Assembly (NCBI RefSeq): GCF_032397745.1
Contig: NZ_CP135921.1
Location: 6,622,501-6,686,500, forward strand
Source: Bradyrhizobium prioriisuperbiae
GTDB lineage: Bacteria > Pseudomonadota > Alphaproteobacteria > Rhizobiales > Xanthobacteraceae
Length of the DNA: 64,000 nucleotides
Direction: 5' to 3'
Below the pieces are notes generated by a model. The model made no database searches. It worked only from the letters and a program-made list of their open reading frames with translations, and was not told the DNA's origin. The position numbers and the translations under genes are program-made. Shown here in pieces: positions 1 to 9,371 of the stretch; the stretch's first letter is position 1; the number at the start of each line of letters is the position of its first letter.

Positions 1-114
1 CTTGCCCGTAGGCGCGATCTCGTCCCTGAGCGGATCGGCGTAGCCAGAATTCATCGTCATCAACACAACTCCCAGAACAAGACCTGACGTCCGCAACCGC
101 GCAAAGCTCTTCAT
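1..114 (-). CDS. Start of a secreted protein (cut by window edge)
   Basis: Only the first 38 codons are in the window, read leftward from an ATG at 114. They begin MKSFARLRTSGLVLGVVL, a basic start followed by a hydrophobic stretch, then an Ala-Asp site that looks like signal peptidase cleavage (about residue 26). The following residues, DPLRDEIAPTGK, resemble the mature start of periplasmic solute-binding proteins. That is a resemblance only; the family cannot be fixed from this fragment. The gene lies downstream of the lipocalin-like gene on the same strand and could be its operon neighbour, separated by 33 bases. Confidence 0.6.
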   Translation of the reverse strand, partial: MKSFARLRTSGLVLGVVLMTMNSGYADPLRDEIAPTGK

Positions 115-147
115 GATATCCTCCAAACCGGATCTGCGCCCGGTCAG

Positions 148-1233
148 CTACTCATACCCCGTCATTTCGAGATAGCCCACTCCACCGTGGCTGCCGCGGA
201 TGGTGATCGGCCCCTCCCAGTAGAAGAAGCGCGTGCCCATCCAACTCTGTGCATTCAGCGGAACCGTGTCGATCCGCAGGTTTTTTGCGGGGATATCGAC
301 GTGCCAGGAGGTCGGCAGCTCGCGCCCGGCGACGCGGGTCCGCGCCGTTGACGTCATCGTGATCGATCCACCATCGAGCTCTTGCGTGGTACCGTCGGCG
401 CTAATCCAGTTGCCGGCCAGATGATGCTTGCCGTCCTTCTGGCGCAGGCGATACAGCATCAGCTTGTCTCCGCCATCGAGATGCAGCGAGAACCAGTCCC
501 ACCCGGTCTGGTCCGGCGCCAGCGGCTGGCTGCTCCACTCCCGGTCCATCCATGCGTTGCCCGTCACGCGGACCGATTTGTTGTCGATGGTGACGGTGCC
601 CGACGCCTGGAAAAACGGTTGGCTGTAATAATACGAGGCCTGGCCGCGTTCCGATTTGCGGCTGTAGCCGGCGTGTCCCTGCAGGACCAGCGGCCTGTCG
701 GCTTCCAGTCTCAGGTCGTAGCTGAAGTTGTCCGCGGATGCGCTGAGCTGCAGCGGCGCAATGGTCTTCTCGGAGACCCCATCGAGCCCGCGCATGTCCC
801 AGGCATCGATCCAGGCATGAAACGGCTGAGCCTCGATGCCGGCTTGCCCGATGCCGCCACGCGAGAGTCGTTCGCTGAAGCGATGCAGGTCGGCGCGGGT
901 CACCGCCGCGTGTCCCATCCAGAGCTGCTTGTCGGCCCAGCCGCTTGCTTGCGGTCCGGAGAGGATGGCCTGTCGAAACAGTGTCCACTGCACACCATGA
1001 GGCGTGCCGGTCGCGTCCATAAGATTGGCGGTGACGTACCACCATTCGATCCGGTAGTCCGGATGCGCGCCATGGTCGGCGGGGAAGGCGAATGTCCGGC
1101 CCGGCGTCACGGCACTGAAGCCGTCGGCGTTGCCGTCCATGCCGGCGAAACCTTGTGCGCGAGCGGCCTTGCCGCCGATGGCCAGCAGCAGGGAGCTGGC
1201 GATGAGAGAGCGCCGGCTGAGATCAGCGTTCAT
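148..1233 (-). CDS. AttH/CrtC-like lipocalin-domain secreted protein
   Basis: A 361-residue protein with a twin-arginine-like start (LSRRSLIASSLLLAIGG) and an Ala-rich cleavage region near residue 26, so probably exported. The body carries the IEWWYVTANL and MDREWSSQPL motifs seen in the AttH / hydroxyneurosporene-synthase (CrtC) fold, a double lipocalin-like barrel (family knowledge). Its start overlaps the end of the FtsX-like permease gene by 11 bases, so the two are translated together. Such proteins commonly accompany an ABC ATPase and an FtsX permease and may bind a hydrophobic ligand moved by the transporter. Enzymatic hydratase activity is not implied, and the ligand is unknown. Confidence 0.8.
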   Translation of the reverse strand: MNADLSRRSLIASSLLLAIGGKAARAQGFAGMDGNADGFSAVTPGRTFAFPADHGAHPDYRIEWWYVTANLMDATGTPHGVQWTLFRQAILSGPQASGWADKQLWMGHAAVTRADLHRFSERLSRGGIGQAGIEAQPFHAWIDAWDMRGLDGVSEKTIAPLQLSASADNFSYDLRLEADRPLVLQGHAGYSRKSERGQASYYYSQPFFQASGTVTIDNKSVRVTGNAWMDREWSSQPLAPDQTGWDWFSLHLDGGDKLMLYRLRQKDGKHHLAGNWISADGTTQELDGGSITMTSTARTRVAGRELPTSWHVDIPAKNLRIDTVPLNAQSWMGTRFFYWEGPITIRGSHGGVGYLEMTGYE

Positions 1234-3682
1234 TGGCGAAAATCTTGATCAATTGCGCCGGCGGCATGCGGCGCAGTTTCAGGATCGGCCAAAGCGTGGC
1301 GAGCAGGGCGGCCGACAGCGCCACGGCCAGCAGCATCAGCAGTTGCGACGGAAAGACATGCAGCGGCAGCCGCCAGCCGAAGGCTTTGACATTGACCACG
1401 GCCAGAAGGCACCAGGCGACGGCGAGGCCGAGCGGCAGCGACAGCAGTGTGGTGACCAGCGCCAGGGTCATGGTCTTCAGCAGTTCGATCGCGGAGAGGC
1501 GTCCCAGCGTCAGGCCGATGGCCCATAGCGGCGCGATCTGCGGCAGGCGCGTCATGCTCAGGATCAGGAGGCTGGTCAGCAACGCCAGGCCGGCGACGCC
1601 CAGCGTCAGCGTGTTCAGCGCCGCTGTGACGGCGAAGGTGCGATCGAAGATCCGGTTCGACTCCGCCTTCACGGCGGACTGGTCCGCGATCTGCCGGTCG
1701 CCCAACCCGAACTGAGCCTGGATCGCAGCGATAAGGGCGGGAACATGGTCCGGCAGAACGCGCAGTCCAAATCGCGTCTGCGGCGTTTGTGGAAACCGCT
1801 CGATCAAGCTGCCGATGGCGACGGCGATCTGCCCCTTGGGATTGCCGTAGTCGGCATAGACGCCTGCGATTGTCAGCGGCCAGACTCCCGAGGGCGTGGG
1901 TACGCGCAAAGTATCGCCGACGGCGACTTTCAACCGGCGTGACAGTTGTTCGCTGACAAACGCGTCGCCGCGCTGCAGGCGATCCCATGGATTCGCCGAT
2001 GTCTCGAGCAGCGGCCAGCGCTCCCGGTAGCTCGGATGATCCGCCAGCCCAAACAGCTCGATCGGCTGGCCGCCCAATTGGGTGTCCGCGCGCGCGCCCG
2101 GCAGCACCGCGGTGACGTCGGGACGCCGCAACAGCCACTGCTTGAGTGCCACGGCTTGCGTTTCGTTGGCAGCGCTCAGATAGACTTCGGCGAACAGTCG
2201 CCCATCCAGCCAGCTGATGAAGGTGGTCCGGAAACTTCCGACCATGGTGCCGACACCGACATTGACCGCAAGCGCAAGCAGCAGCGCCATCAAAGCGAGT
2301 GAGAGCCCTGACAATTGCTGTCGGCTGTCGGCCCAGAACCATTGGACCAGCGGACCGCGGGCCCAGCGCTGCGCCAACGATAGTATGAGATTCAGGATCA
2401 CCGGTAATCCCAGCGCCGCCCCGAGCAGCAGCGCGCCAAGAACGATAAACCCGGCGAGCAGCGAGTCCCACAGCATGAGGACGACGATCGCCATCAGCAG
2501 GATGCCGATGGCGAGCAGCCCCTGATAGGTCAGCCAGACCTGTTGTGCGTGTTGCCAGGCGCGCGGCTGGGCGCCTTCAAGCAAGGACAGTCGGGACAAT
2601 TTTGCGAAGCTGCCGGCGGCGGCCACCAACGCGCCCGCAACGCTCATGGCGAGACCGGCGGCCCACCACACGGGCTTCAGCGTGAGTTGTCCCCCGATCT
2701 GCGCGCCATACAGTCCGCGCAGGCTGGCTGCAACATCGGGGAGAAGAGACGCGGCAATCAGATAACCAAGGATCAGCCCGATCAGGCCTGATCCCAGCGC
2801 CAGCACCACCAGTTCGATCGTCAGGCAGGCATTGAGAGTGACGGTGGATACGCCGCAGGCCCGAAGCGTCCGCAACATCGGCAGGCGCTGCTCGAAGGCG
2901 AGGCCGATGGCGGAGTTGACGATGAACAGGCCGACCAGGAACGACAGCAGGCCGAACGCGGTCAAATTGAGATGAAAACTGTCGGTGAGTTGTTCCAGGT
3001 CGCTCTCGGTGTCGGGCTCGACGCGCCGCAACCGGTCGCCGGCAATGTCATTGAGCGGTTTTGCCGGGCCGACGGCTTTTCCGATCAGCAGGCGGGAGAT
3101 CTGACCGGGCCGTCCCAGCAGCTGCTGCGCGATGCCGATATCCACGAGCAACACGCCCGGTGCCAGCTGTTGCTGAACCCGCAAAGGCGGAAGCGGCACG
3201 CCGGCCCGCGATCGCAGCGTCGCGCCGTCCTGCGCGCCCAGGCTCGGAAGCGTTTCCGGTGCGACAAAGGTCTCGCCCGGAGGCAGCAGAAACTTCGTCA
3301 GACCATCTCCGGCCATCGATGACGCAAAGCCGGCGTCCCGGGGCAGGGTGATCGGCTCCACGCCGATCAGCCGGAACGAGCGCTCGCCGATCTCGATGCG
3401 GCCTTCCAGCACGGGCGACACCGACCAGCCGGCCCGGCGCAGGTCGACAAAAAGCTGCTGTGGGATGGTTCCGCCGTCGCGATCGACCAGCATCGGCGAG
3501 CGGGCGCCGCCGAAAATCGCCGCGGCGCGATCGTAACTGATGCGGGCCTGCTGGTTGAGGGCCTGGACGCCACTCCACAACGCGGTGGCCGCGATCAGGC
3601 CCAGCAAAAGCGTCGCCAGCTGGACCGGATGCCGGCGCCAATGGCTGAGAAGAACCGCGACGATCCAGAGGGCTTGCCTCAC
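1223..3682 (-). CDS. FtsX-like ABC transporter permease
   Basis: An 819-residue membrane protein with an N-terminal membrane anchor (about residues 20-45), a periplasmic domain, three helices around residues 240-370, further helices around residues 395-480, then a second periplasmic part and three C-terminal helices ending near residue 805. This is the duplicated FtsX/MacB_PCD permease layout used by lipoprotein-release or mechanotransmission type ABC systems. It overlaps the ATPase gene upstream by four bases (ATGA type) and the lipocalin-like gene downstream, so the three form one unit. Export of a lipid or lipoprotein is inferred from the family, not shown by the sequence. Confidence 0.88.
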   Translation of the reverse strand: MRQALWIVAVLLSHWRRHPVQLATLLLGLIAATALWSGVQALNQQARISYDRAAAIFGGARSPMLVDRDGGTIPQQLFVDLRRAGWSVSPVLEGRIEIGERSFRLIGVEPITLPRDAGFASSMAGDGLTKFLLPPGETFVAPETLPSLGAQDGATLRSRAGVPLPPLRVQQQLAPGVLLVDIGIAQQLLGRPGQISRLLIGKAVGPAKPLNDIAGDRLRRVEPDTESDLEQLTDSFHLNLTAFGLLSFLVGLFIVNSAIGLAFEQRLPMLRTLRACGVSTVTLNACLTIELVVLALGSGLIGLILGYLIAASLLPDVAASLRGLYGAQIGGQLTLKPVWWAAGLAMSVAGALVAAAGSFAKLSRLSLLEGAQPRAWQHAQQVWLTYQGLLAIGILLMAIVVLMLWDSLLAGFIVLGALLLGAALGLPVILNLILSLAQRWARGPLVQWFWADSRQQLSGLSLALMALLLALAVNVGVGTMVGSFRTTFISWLDGRLFAEVYLSAANETQAVALKQWLLRRPDVTAVLPGARADTQLGGQPIELFGLADHPSYRERWPLLETSANPWDRLQRGDAFVSEQLSRRLKVAVGDTLRVPTPSGVWPLTIAGVYADYGNPKGQIAVAIGSLIERFPQTPQTRFGLRVLPDHVPALIAAIQAQFGLGDRQIADQSAVKAESNRIFDRTFAVTAALNTLTLGVAGLALLTSLLILSMTRLPQIAPLWAIGLTLGRLSAIELLKTMTLALVTTLLSLPLGLAVAWCLLAVVNVKAFGWRLPLHVFPSQLLMLLAVALSAALLATLWPILKLRRMPPAQLIKIFANER

Positions 3683-4335
3683 GCTACACGACCGGCGCTG
3701 AGATGAACCTGGCGATCGAGCCGCGCCGCCAGCCGGCTGCTGTGCGTTGCCATCAGCAAAGCGCAGCCGGTGCTGCGCACGAGGTCAAGCGCAAGCGCGA
3801 GGACTTCGTCGGCTGTGGCCTCATCGAGATTTCCGGTAGGCTCGTCGGCTAGCAGAAGCGCCGGCTTCGCGGCCAGCGCCCGTCCGATCGCGACCCGCTG
3901 CTGCTGTCCGCCCGACAATTGCTCCGGATAACGCTTTAGCAGATGACGCAGCCCCAGCCGGTCGATCAGCTCTGCTTGCCATTCGGGATAGGATCGCCCG
4001 GCCAGGCGCGCCTGGAAGACCAGATTGTCAGCGACCGTCAGGCTGGAGACGAGATTGAACTGCTGGAACACCAGGCCGATCTTGTCGCGACGAAACCCGG
4101 CGGTGGCGCGCTCCGACATCGTCGACAGCAGACTGTCCTCGAACCAGATCTCGCCGCTGTCGGTCCGGTCGAGGCCTGCAATGACATGAAGCAGGGTGCT
4201 CTTGCCGCTGCCGGATTCACCACTGAGTGCGACGGTCTCGCCTGCAGCGAGCTCGATGTTCACGCCGCGCAACACCTGAAGAGTTTCTTCGGAACTGCGG
4301 TAGCTCTTGTGCAGGTTGGAAACGCGGAGAACCAT
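3679..4335 (-). CDS. ABC transporter ATP-binding protein (LolD/MacB type)
   Basis: A 218-residue ATPase with Walker A GESGSGKST (residues 39-47), Q-loop in LVFQQFNLV, signature LSGGQQQR, Walker B LLLADEPTGNLD and a switch His in MATHSS. A longer open frame runs upstream to 4560, but that part is antisense to the P450 end. The ATG at 4335 gives the family's usual N-terminus (MVLRVSNLHKSY). It sits 7 bases after the P450 stop and overlaps the permease gene by four bases. It supplies energy to the FtsX-like permease. Confidence 0.9.
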   Translation of the reverse strand: MVLRVSNLHKSYRSSEETLQVLRGVNIELAAGETVALSGESGSGKSTLLHVIAGLDRTDSGEIWFEDSLLSTMSERATAGFRRDKIGLVFQQFNLVSSLTVADNLVFQARLAGRSYPEWQAELIDRLGLRHLLKRYPEQLSGGQQQRVAIGRALAAKPALLLADEPTGNLDEATADEVLALALDLVRSTGCALLMATHSSRLAARLDRQVHLSAGRVA

Positions 4336-4342
4336 GTTTTCG

Positions 4343-5752
4343 TTAAGACGCCGAATTCTTGTTAAGATATGGCGTGAGAGTGATCCGCAGGCCATCCTTC
4401 GGCTTCGGGATCGGCCACATCTGCCAACCGGGGACATAACCAGGCTTGATCGAGACGGTGATGTTGCGCAGCAGATGCAACGCGAAGCATTTGGCCTGCA
4501 TGTAGGCGAAATGCAATCCCAGGCACATGTGCGCGCCGCCACCGAACGGAACATACGCAAAGCGATGCCGTGCGCGCTGGGCCTCGTCGGTGAAGCGCAG
4601 GGGATCGAAGGTTTCCGGATTGGGCCAGAGTTCAGGCATGTGATGGGTATACAGCACGTTGATGCCGGTCAGGGTGCCGGCCGGGATGGTGTATCCCCGG
4701 AACGAAAATTCGCGCATGGCCCGGCGCGGCATCGACGGCACCGGCGGCTTCAGCCGCATCGCTTCCTTGAACGCCATCTCGGTCAGCGACATTGCGTTGA
4801 GTTTGTCGAACGGCAGCGGCTCGCCCGGCGCAAGTCCGAGCGACATCACTTCCTCGCGCAGCTTGTCCTGCCACTGCGGATTGGCGGCGAGGTAGTAGAC
4901 AAACGATGTCAGCGACGATGTCAGCGTATCGTGCGCGGCCATCACCAGGAAACTCATGTGATCGACCACGTCCTGGGTCGAGAGCAGCGCGCCGTTCTCG
5001 TGGGTTGCCTGACAGAGCTGGGAGAACAGGTCGCCGCCGCCGCGGGCGCGCCGAATCGGAATCTGTTCCGAGAAGTAGGCAACGATCCGCTTGCGGCCGG
5101 CGACACCACGCGCCATCTGGGTGCCCGGCAGCGGCTTGCGGATGACGGCGACCGAGGCCGCGACCATGTCGATGAACGCGCGCGTGACCTCATCGACTTC
5201 AGGACCGATGTCGGTTCCCAGGAACGACGTTGCTGCAAGATCGAGGGTGAGCTGTTTCATGGCTGGATAGAACAGCAGCTCTCCGGGCGTCTTGCGCCAT
5301 TGCGCAACCCGCGCGGCGATCCCGAAATCCAGCTGCGCGAGATAGGCTTTCATCGGTTCGGACTTGAAGGCCACCGACAGCGCACGGCGATGCAACCGAT
5401 GCTCGTCAAAATCGAGCAGCATCAGCCCATGCGGGAACAGCAGGCCCAGAATGGACTCCCAGCCATGGGTCGAGGAGAACAGCTTGGTCTGGTCCATGTA
5501 TTGCAGTTCATTGGCCTCGGGGCCGAGAAGCGTGATGTTGGTCTCGCCGAGAATGCGCGAGCGGTAGATCGGGCCAAACCGCTGTGCCATTCTTTGGACT
5601 TCGCCCAGCGGGTCGGCAAGAACGTTCAAGGTGCGGCCGACCAGGGGCCAGCCTTCATCGCCGGGAATGTGGGCGAGCGCTGACCGGTCGACCCGTTCCA
5701 AGCCGGGGGTGGTGGTCACAGCAGACGGTGTCAGAGTTTGCATCGACATCAA
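4343..5752 (-). CDS. Cytochrome P450
   Basis: A 469-residue soluble P450. Visible motifs are the I-helix AAHDT (residues 272-276), the K-helix ExxR (E330, R333) and the heme loop FGGGAHMCLG with cysteine ligand at about residue 410. No N-terminal membrane anchor is seen, as usual for bacterial P450s, and no redox partner gene is adjacent. It is first in a tight minus-strand series with the ABC ATPase, FtsX permease and lipocalin-like protein, with gaps of 7 bases or fewer. This suggests the P450 modifies a lipid-like compound that the transporter handles (inference). The substrate is unknown. Confidence 0.9.
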   Translation of the reverse strand: MMSMQTLTPSAVTTTPGLERVDRSALAHIPGDEGWPLVGRTLNVLADPLGEVQRMAQRFGPIYRSRILGETNITLLGPEANELQYMDQTKLFSSTHGWESILGLLFPHGLMLLDFDEHRLHRRALSVAFKSEPMKAYLAQLDFGIAARVAQWRKTPGELLFYPAMKQLTLDLAATSFLGTDIGPEVDEVTRAFIDMVAASVAVIRKPLPGTQMARGVAGRKRIVAYFSEQIPIRRARGGGDLFSQLCQATHENGALLSTQDVVDHMSFLVMAAHDTLTSSLTSFVYYLAANPQWQDKLREEVMSLGLAPGEPLPFDKLNAMSLTEMAFKEAMRLKPPVPSMPRRAMREFSFRGYTIPAGTLTGINVLYTHHMPELWPNPETFDPLRFTDEAQRARHRFAYVPFGGGAHMCLGLHFAYMQAKCFALHLLRNITVSIKPGYVPGWQMWPIPKPKDGLRITLTPYLNKNSAS

Positions 5753-5832
5753 GACCTCCCGGATCGGTCCCCTGCGGGTGAGGATGTCGTGTTGTCAGGC
5801 CTTTGACAAGCCGGGTGGGATCAGCAGTCAGC

Positions 5833-5845
5833 TTGACTAAGTCAA
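5833..5845. promoter_or_regulatory. 13-bp palindrome upstream of the P450 operon
   Basis: TTGACTAAGTCAA is a perfect palindrome around a central base, about 80 bases upstream of the P450 start and just past the acdR stop. Its size and position fit an operator for a dimeric regulator of the P450-ABC operon. No regulator gene for it is evident nearby, so the role is inferred. Confidence 0.35.
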
Positions 5846-5857
5846 TGTTTCTGTTGC

Positions 5858-6337
5858 TTAAAATTCCAGCGGGGCGTTGTCGACGACTTCTTTCATGACA
5901 AAGAATGTGCGCGTTTGCCGGACGCCGGGTAGCGCAATCAACTGGTCGCCATGGATGCGGTTGAAATCCGCCATGTCGCAGACCCGGATCTTGAGGAAGT
6001 AATCGAAATCGCCGGCGACCAGATGGCAATCGAGGACGAACTTCAGTTTCGCCACCGCTTTTTCGAATGCGGCAAAACTCTCCGGCGTCGAGCGGTCGAG
6101 AACCACGCCGAGCATCACCAGCGCGCCCCGGTTGACCTTATGCGGCGCCACCATCGCGCGGACCTGCTTGATAAAACCGCTCTCGAACAGCGCCTGCGTC
6201 CGCCGGTGGCAGGTCGCGGGACTGACGTCGACCATTTCGGCCAGGTCCGCATTGCTCAGGCGTCCATTGCCCTGGAGCAGGCGAAGCATTTTCAGATCAA
6301 TTCGGTCCGGCTCTGTGCTCACGGAAGAATCTTCCAT
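5858..6337 (-). CDS. acdR: Lrp/AsnC-family regulator, probable AcdR
   Basis: A 159-residue Lrp-type protein with an N-terminal helix-turn-helix (residues about 10-60: IDLKMLRLLQGNGRLSNADL, then SPATCHRRTQALFESG) and a C-terminal ligand-sensing RAM domain (GDFDYFLKIRV about residue 104). It is divergent from acdS with a 145-base intergenic region. That arrangement matches the AcdR-acdS pair known in Pseudomonas and rhizobia, where the Lrp-like AcdR controls ACC deaminase expression (established for relatives). A near-perfect AT-rich dyad lies 8 bases upstream of its start. Assignment rests on family plus context. Confidence 0.85.
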   Translation of the reverse strand: MEDSSVSTEPDRIDLKMLRLLQGNGRLSNADLAEMVDVSPATCHRRTQALFESGFIKQVRAMVAPHKVNRGALVMLGVVLDRSTPESFAAFEKAVAKLKFVLDCHLVAGDFDYFLKIRVCDMADFNRIHGDQLIALPGVRQTRTFFVMKEVVDNAPLEF

Positions 6338-6344
6338 AATTTGA

Positions 6345-6364
6345 ATATATTTTCGAAGATATAT
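6345..6364. promoter_or_regulatory. 20-bp AT-rich dyad, probable AcdR/Lrp box
   Basis: ATATATTTTCGAAGATATAT reads almost the same on both strands, with one mismatched pair. It lies between acdR (start 6337) and acdS (start 6483). Lrp-family proteins bind AT-rich dyads of this type. It could serve autoregulation of acdR and activation or repression of acdS. Confidence 0.55.
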
Positions 6365-6482
6365 AAGTAATAGCCACGAATGGGTCGGAAAGAAAGCAAA
6401 TCAACGCCTATCTTTGAGAGCACATTTCCGGCCCAAAAGGCTAGATACCTCCGCATCAAAGCCCCCTCGACAAGGATCACGC

Positions 6483-7496
6483 ATGCTGGAGAAATTCGAA
6501 CGATATCCGCTCACCTTTGGCCCGACGCCGATCGAAAAGCTGGAGCGCCTCGGCGCGCATCTCGGCGGCAAGGTCCAGATCTATGCCAAGCGTGAGGACT
6601 GCAATTCGGGGCTCGCTTATGGCGGCAACAAGCTGCGCAAACTCGAATACATCGTTCCCGACGCCATCGCGTCGAATGCCGATACCCTGGTCTCGATCGG
6701 CGGCGTGCAATCCAACCACACCCGGATGGTCGCGGCCGTGGCGGCGAAGATCGGCATGAAGTGCCGGCTGGTTCAGGAGACTTGGGTGCCGCATGAGGAC
6801 GCGGTCTATGACCGGGTCGGCAACATCCTGCTGAGCCGAATCATGGGCGCCGATGTCCAAATGGTCGACGACGGATTCGACATCGGCATCCGCAAGAGTT
6901 GGGAAGACGCGATCGCGGACGTCAAGGCCAAGGGCGGCAAGCCCTATGCGATTCCGGCCGGCGCCTCGGAACATAAATATGGCGGTCTCGGCTATGTCGG
7001 TTTTGCCGAAGAAGTCCGAGCCCAGGAGAAGGCACTCGGGTTCGCCTTTGATTACATCGTGGTCTGCACGGTCACCGGCTCCACCCACGCCGGCATGCTG
7101 GTCGGTTTCGCCAAGGACGGCCGCGCGCGCAAGGTCATCGGCATCGACGCGTCGTTCACACCGGCGCAGACCAAGGCGCAGGTGCTGCGGATCGCGCAGA
7201 ACACCGCCAAGCTGGTCGAACTCGGCCAGGAGATCGTTGACGACGATGTCGTGCTGGTCGAGGATTATGCCTATCCGACCTATGGCGTTCCCTCGGAGGA
7301 GACCAAGGACGCGATCCGTCTGTGCGCACGCCTGGAAGGCATGATCACCGACCCGGTCTATGAAGGAAAATCCATGCAGGGCATGATCGACCTGGTGGGC
7401 AAGGGTTATTTCCCGGAAGGATCGAAGGTGCTCTACGCTCATCTCGGCGGTGCGCCGGCGCTCAACGGCTATGGCTACGCCTTCCGCAACGGCTAA
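6483..7496 (+). CDS. acdS: 1-aminocyclopropane-1-carboxylate deaminase
   Basis: A 337-residue PLP enzyme that splits ACC, the ethylene precursor of plants, to 2-oxobutyrate and ammonia. The start [16 protein letters not shown], the PLP lysine in GGNKLRK (K50) and the ACC-type residues Glu in ARLEGM and Leu in YAHLGG all match true ACC deaminases. The last two separate the family from D-cysteine desulfhydrase. An in-frame extension to 6414 is rejected because the ATG at 6483 follows an AAGGA ribosome site and gives the family length. The divergent Lrp regulator and a strong terminator at 7528 bracket it as a single gene. The presence of acdS suggests plant association. Confidence 0.96.
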   Translation: MLEKFERYPLTFGPTPIEKLERLGAHLGGKVQIYAKREDCNSGLAYGGNKLRKLEYIVPDAIASNADTLVSIGGVQSNHTRMVAAVAAKIGMKCRLVQETWVPHEDAVYDRVGNILLSRIMGADVQMVDDGFDIGIRKSWEDAIADVKAKGGKPYAIPAGASEHKYGGLGYVGFAEEVRAQEKALGFAFDYIVVCTVTGSTHAGMLVGFAKDGRARKVIGIDASFTPAQTKAQVLRIAQNTAKLVELGQEIVDDDVVLVEDYAYPTYGVPSEETKDAIRLCARLEGMITDPVYEGKSMQGMIDLVGKGYFPEGSKVLYAHLGGAPALNGYGYAFRNG

Positions 7497-7527
7497 TACG
7501 GTTATCGCAGATCACCATCGAAATTCT

Positions 7528-7562
7528 TGCACGCGTGGCGTTCAGCTGCGCGTGCATTTTTT
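7528..7562 (+). terminator. Intrinsic terminator after acdS
   Basis: An 8-bp stem TGCACGCG / CGCGTGCA (7528-7535 and 7549-7556) with a 13-base loop is followed by six T residues. It lies 31 bases past the acdS stop. Confidence 0.75.
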
Positions 7563-7729
7563 CTTGCGTGTAGACGCTGCGCTCATCAAATTTCGCTGAT
7601 CGGTTCCTGAGCCTGCGCGCTTTACAAGGGCTGTGGTCCCCTGAACACTTGGTAACGCCGTTGATCGTGTGACGGCGAAATGGCTTCCGCTGTGGCGGGA
7701 GTCTCCGGATGTGAAGAGGACAGAGAGCC

Positions 7730-9022
7730 ATGGCATCTCCCAGCGCGCCGCGCGTTCCCGCCGACATGGCGAAACAGATCGTCAATCCGTTCGCCTATGG
7801 CGAGTGGAAGGACCTGCAACGGACGTTTGCGACATTGCGCCGGGACAATCCGGTCGCTTTGGTCGAGGTCGAAGGCTATCGGCCGTTCTGGGCCATCACC
7901 CGCCATGCGGACATTCTGAAGATCAGCAAGGATAACGCCCGCTTCCTCAACGCACCGCGGTCGGTGGTGCTGGGGCCGCTGGCGAACAGCAGTCTTGTCC
8001 AGCAGGTCACCGGCGGCAGTCCTCATCTGGTGCGCTCGCTGGTGACCCTCGATGCGCCCGAGCACATGGCCTATCGCAAACTGACCCAGAGCTGGTTCAT
8101 GCCGCCGAACCTGAAGCGGATCGAAGACGATATCCGTTTGCTGGCGAAGGCGGCAGTCGATCGCATGCTCGCCAGCGGCGGCCGGTGCGATTTCGCGCGT
8201 GATGTCGCGGCGGAATATCCACTCCATGTCATTATGAAAATTCTGGGCGTACCGGCGCAGGACGAGCCGCTGATGCTCGCGTTGACGCAGCAGATGTTCG
8301 GCAGCGAGGACCCCGATCTCAATCGCTCGCGCATGGTGGTCAAGTCTGCGGAAGAGATCACCGCGACGGTCATCAAGGTGGTCGGCGACTTCGAACACTA
8401 TTTCGAAGCCTTGGCGGCGCAGCGCCGTGCCGAGCCCCGCGATGATGTCGCCAGCGTCATCGCCAACGGCACCATCGACGGCAAGCCGATCGATCCGCGG
8501 ATGGCCGCCGGTTACTACATCATCGTGGCCGCGGCGGGCCACGATACGACGTCCGCCTCCACCTCCGGAGCGATGTGGGCCCTGGCGGAAGATCCCTCGG
8601 AGTTTGCCAGGGTGAAGGCGAACCCGGACCTGCTGCCGGGCCTGATCGAGGAGGCGATCCGCTGGACCACGCCGGTGCAGCATTTCATGCGCACCGCCGG
8701 GGAGGACGTGGAGATCGGCGGCCAGGTGATCGAGAAGGATGACTCGCTGATGCTCTGTTATGTCAGCGGTAACTATGACGAGACTGTGTTCGAGGAACCC
8801 AATCGGTTCCGCTCCGACCGTGAACCCAACCGTCATGTCGCGTTCGGGTCGGGGGCGCACATGTGCCTGGGGTTGCATATGGCGCGACTGGAGATGCGTA
8901 TCCTGTTCGAGGAATTGCTGAAACGGATCGCGCACGTCGAGCTTGCGGGGGAACCGAAGCGCTCGAACTCGACCTTCGTCAGCGGTCCCAAGACATTGCC
9001 GTTGCGTTTTGTTGCTGCGTGA
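7730..9022 (+). CDS. Cytochrome P450 (second, unlinked to the first)
   Basis: A 430-residue soluble P450 with I-helix AGHDT (residues 269-273), ExxR (E308, R311) and heme loop FGSGAHMCLG with Cys at about 379. It is much closer in style to actinobacterial/alphaproteobacterial class I P450s (short, LVTLDAPEHMAYRKL) than to the P450 at 4343, so the two are not a recent duplication. It stands alone between acdS and sfnG. No ferredoxin or reductase gene is in the neighbourhood. Substrate unknown. Confidence 0.92.
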   Translation: MASPSAPRVPADMAKQIVNPFAYGEWKDLQRTFATLRRDNPVALVEVEGYRPFWAITRHADILKISKDNARFLNAPRSVVLGPLANSSLVQQVTGGSPHLVRSLVTLDAPEHMAYRKLTQSWFMPPNLKRIEDDIRLLAKAAVDRMLASGGRCDFARDVAAEYPLHVIMKILGVPAQDEPLMLALTQQMFGSEDPDLNRSRMVVKSAEEITATVIKVVGDFEHYFEALAAQRRAEPRDDVASVIANGTIDGKPIDPRMAAGYYIIVAAAGHDTTSASTSGAMWALAEDPSEFARVKANPDLLPGLIEEAIRWTTPVQHFMRTAGEDVEIGGQVIEKDDSLMLCYVSGNYDETVFEEPNRFRSDREPNRHVAFGSGAHMCLGLHMARLEMRILFEELLKRIAHVELAGEPKRSNSTFVSGPKTLPLRFVAA

Positions 9023-9133
9023 AGCGAGCGACCGTACATGCAGCGGCGTGATTGCCTCTGCAATCCCGCAGCTCTGCTCTGAAGAAAAATAAACCGCTCG
9101 TTTGTCAAAAATATAAGTAACCCGATTTCTCGC

Positions 9134-9349
9134 GTGGCGCGAAAAAGAGACGGTCTTGGACTGGCTCGTTCAATACTGTTTTGCGAGACTTGCTCATCGT
9201 CATCAATGGAACCTCTCGCGAGGATGTCTGATGAAACACGTGGGCTCGTCGAGGTTTTCAAGCATCTTCTCTACGAGGAAGGCTGCGATCGGTATCGCGT
9301 GCACGCGCCGCGCGGTCCGCTGTCGGAGCTGCTGAAGACACCTATGTGA
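9134..9349 (+). CDS. Possible small hypothetical protein
   Basis: An open frame of up to 71 codons starting at a GTG. An ATG at 9227 would give a 40-residue protein beginning MSDETRGLVEVFKHLL. The C-terminal half has coding-like composition and a plausible helix, but there is no good ribosome site and I recognise no family. The rest of the 484-base gap between the P450 and sfnG holds only two dyads. Confidence 0.3.
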   Translation: MARKRDGLGLARSILFCETCSSSSMEPLARMSDETRGLVEVFKHLLYEEGCDRYRVHAPRGPLSELLKTPM

Positions 9350-9371
9350 TGCGCGGCTGAACTCGCACATC

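Noticed and set aside
382..1248. A 288-codon plus-strand frame opposite the lipocalin-like gene
   Set aside because: The minus-strand gene has family motifs, a signal peptide and coupling to its neighbours; the plus frame has none.
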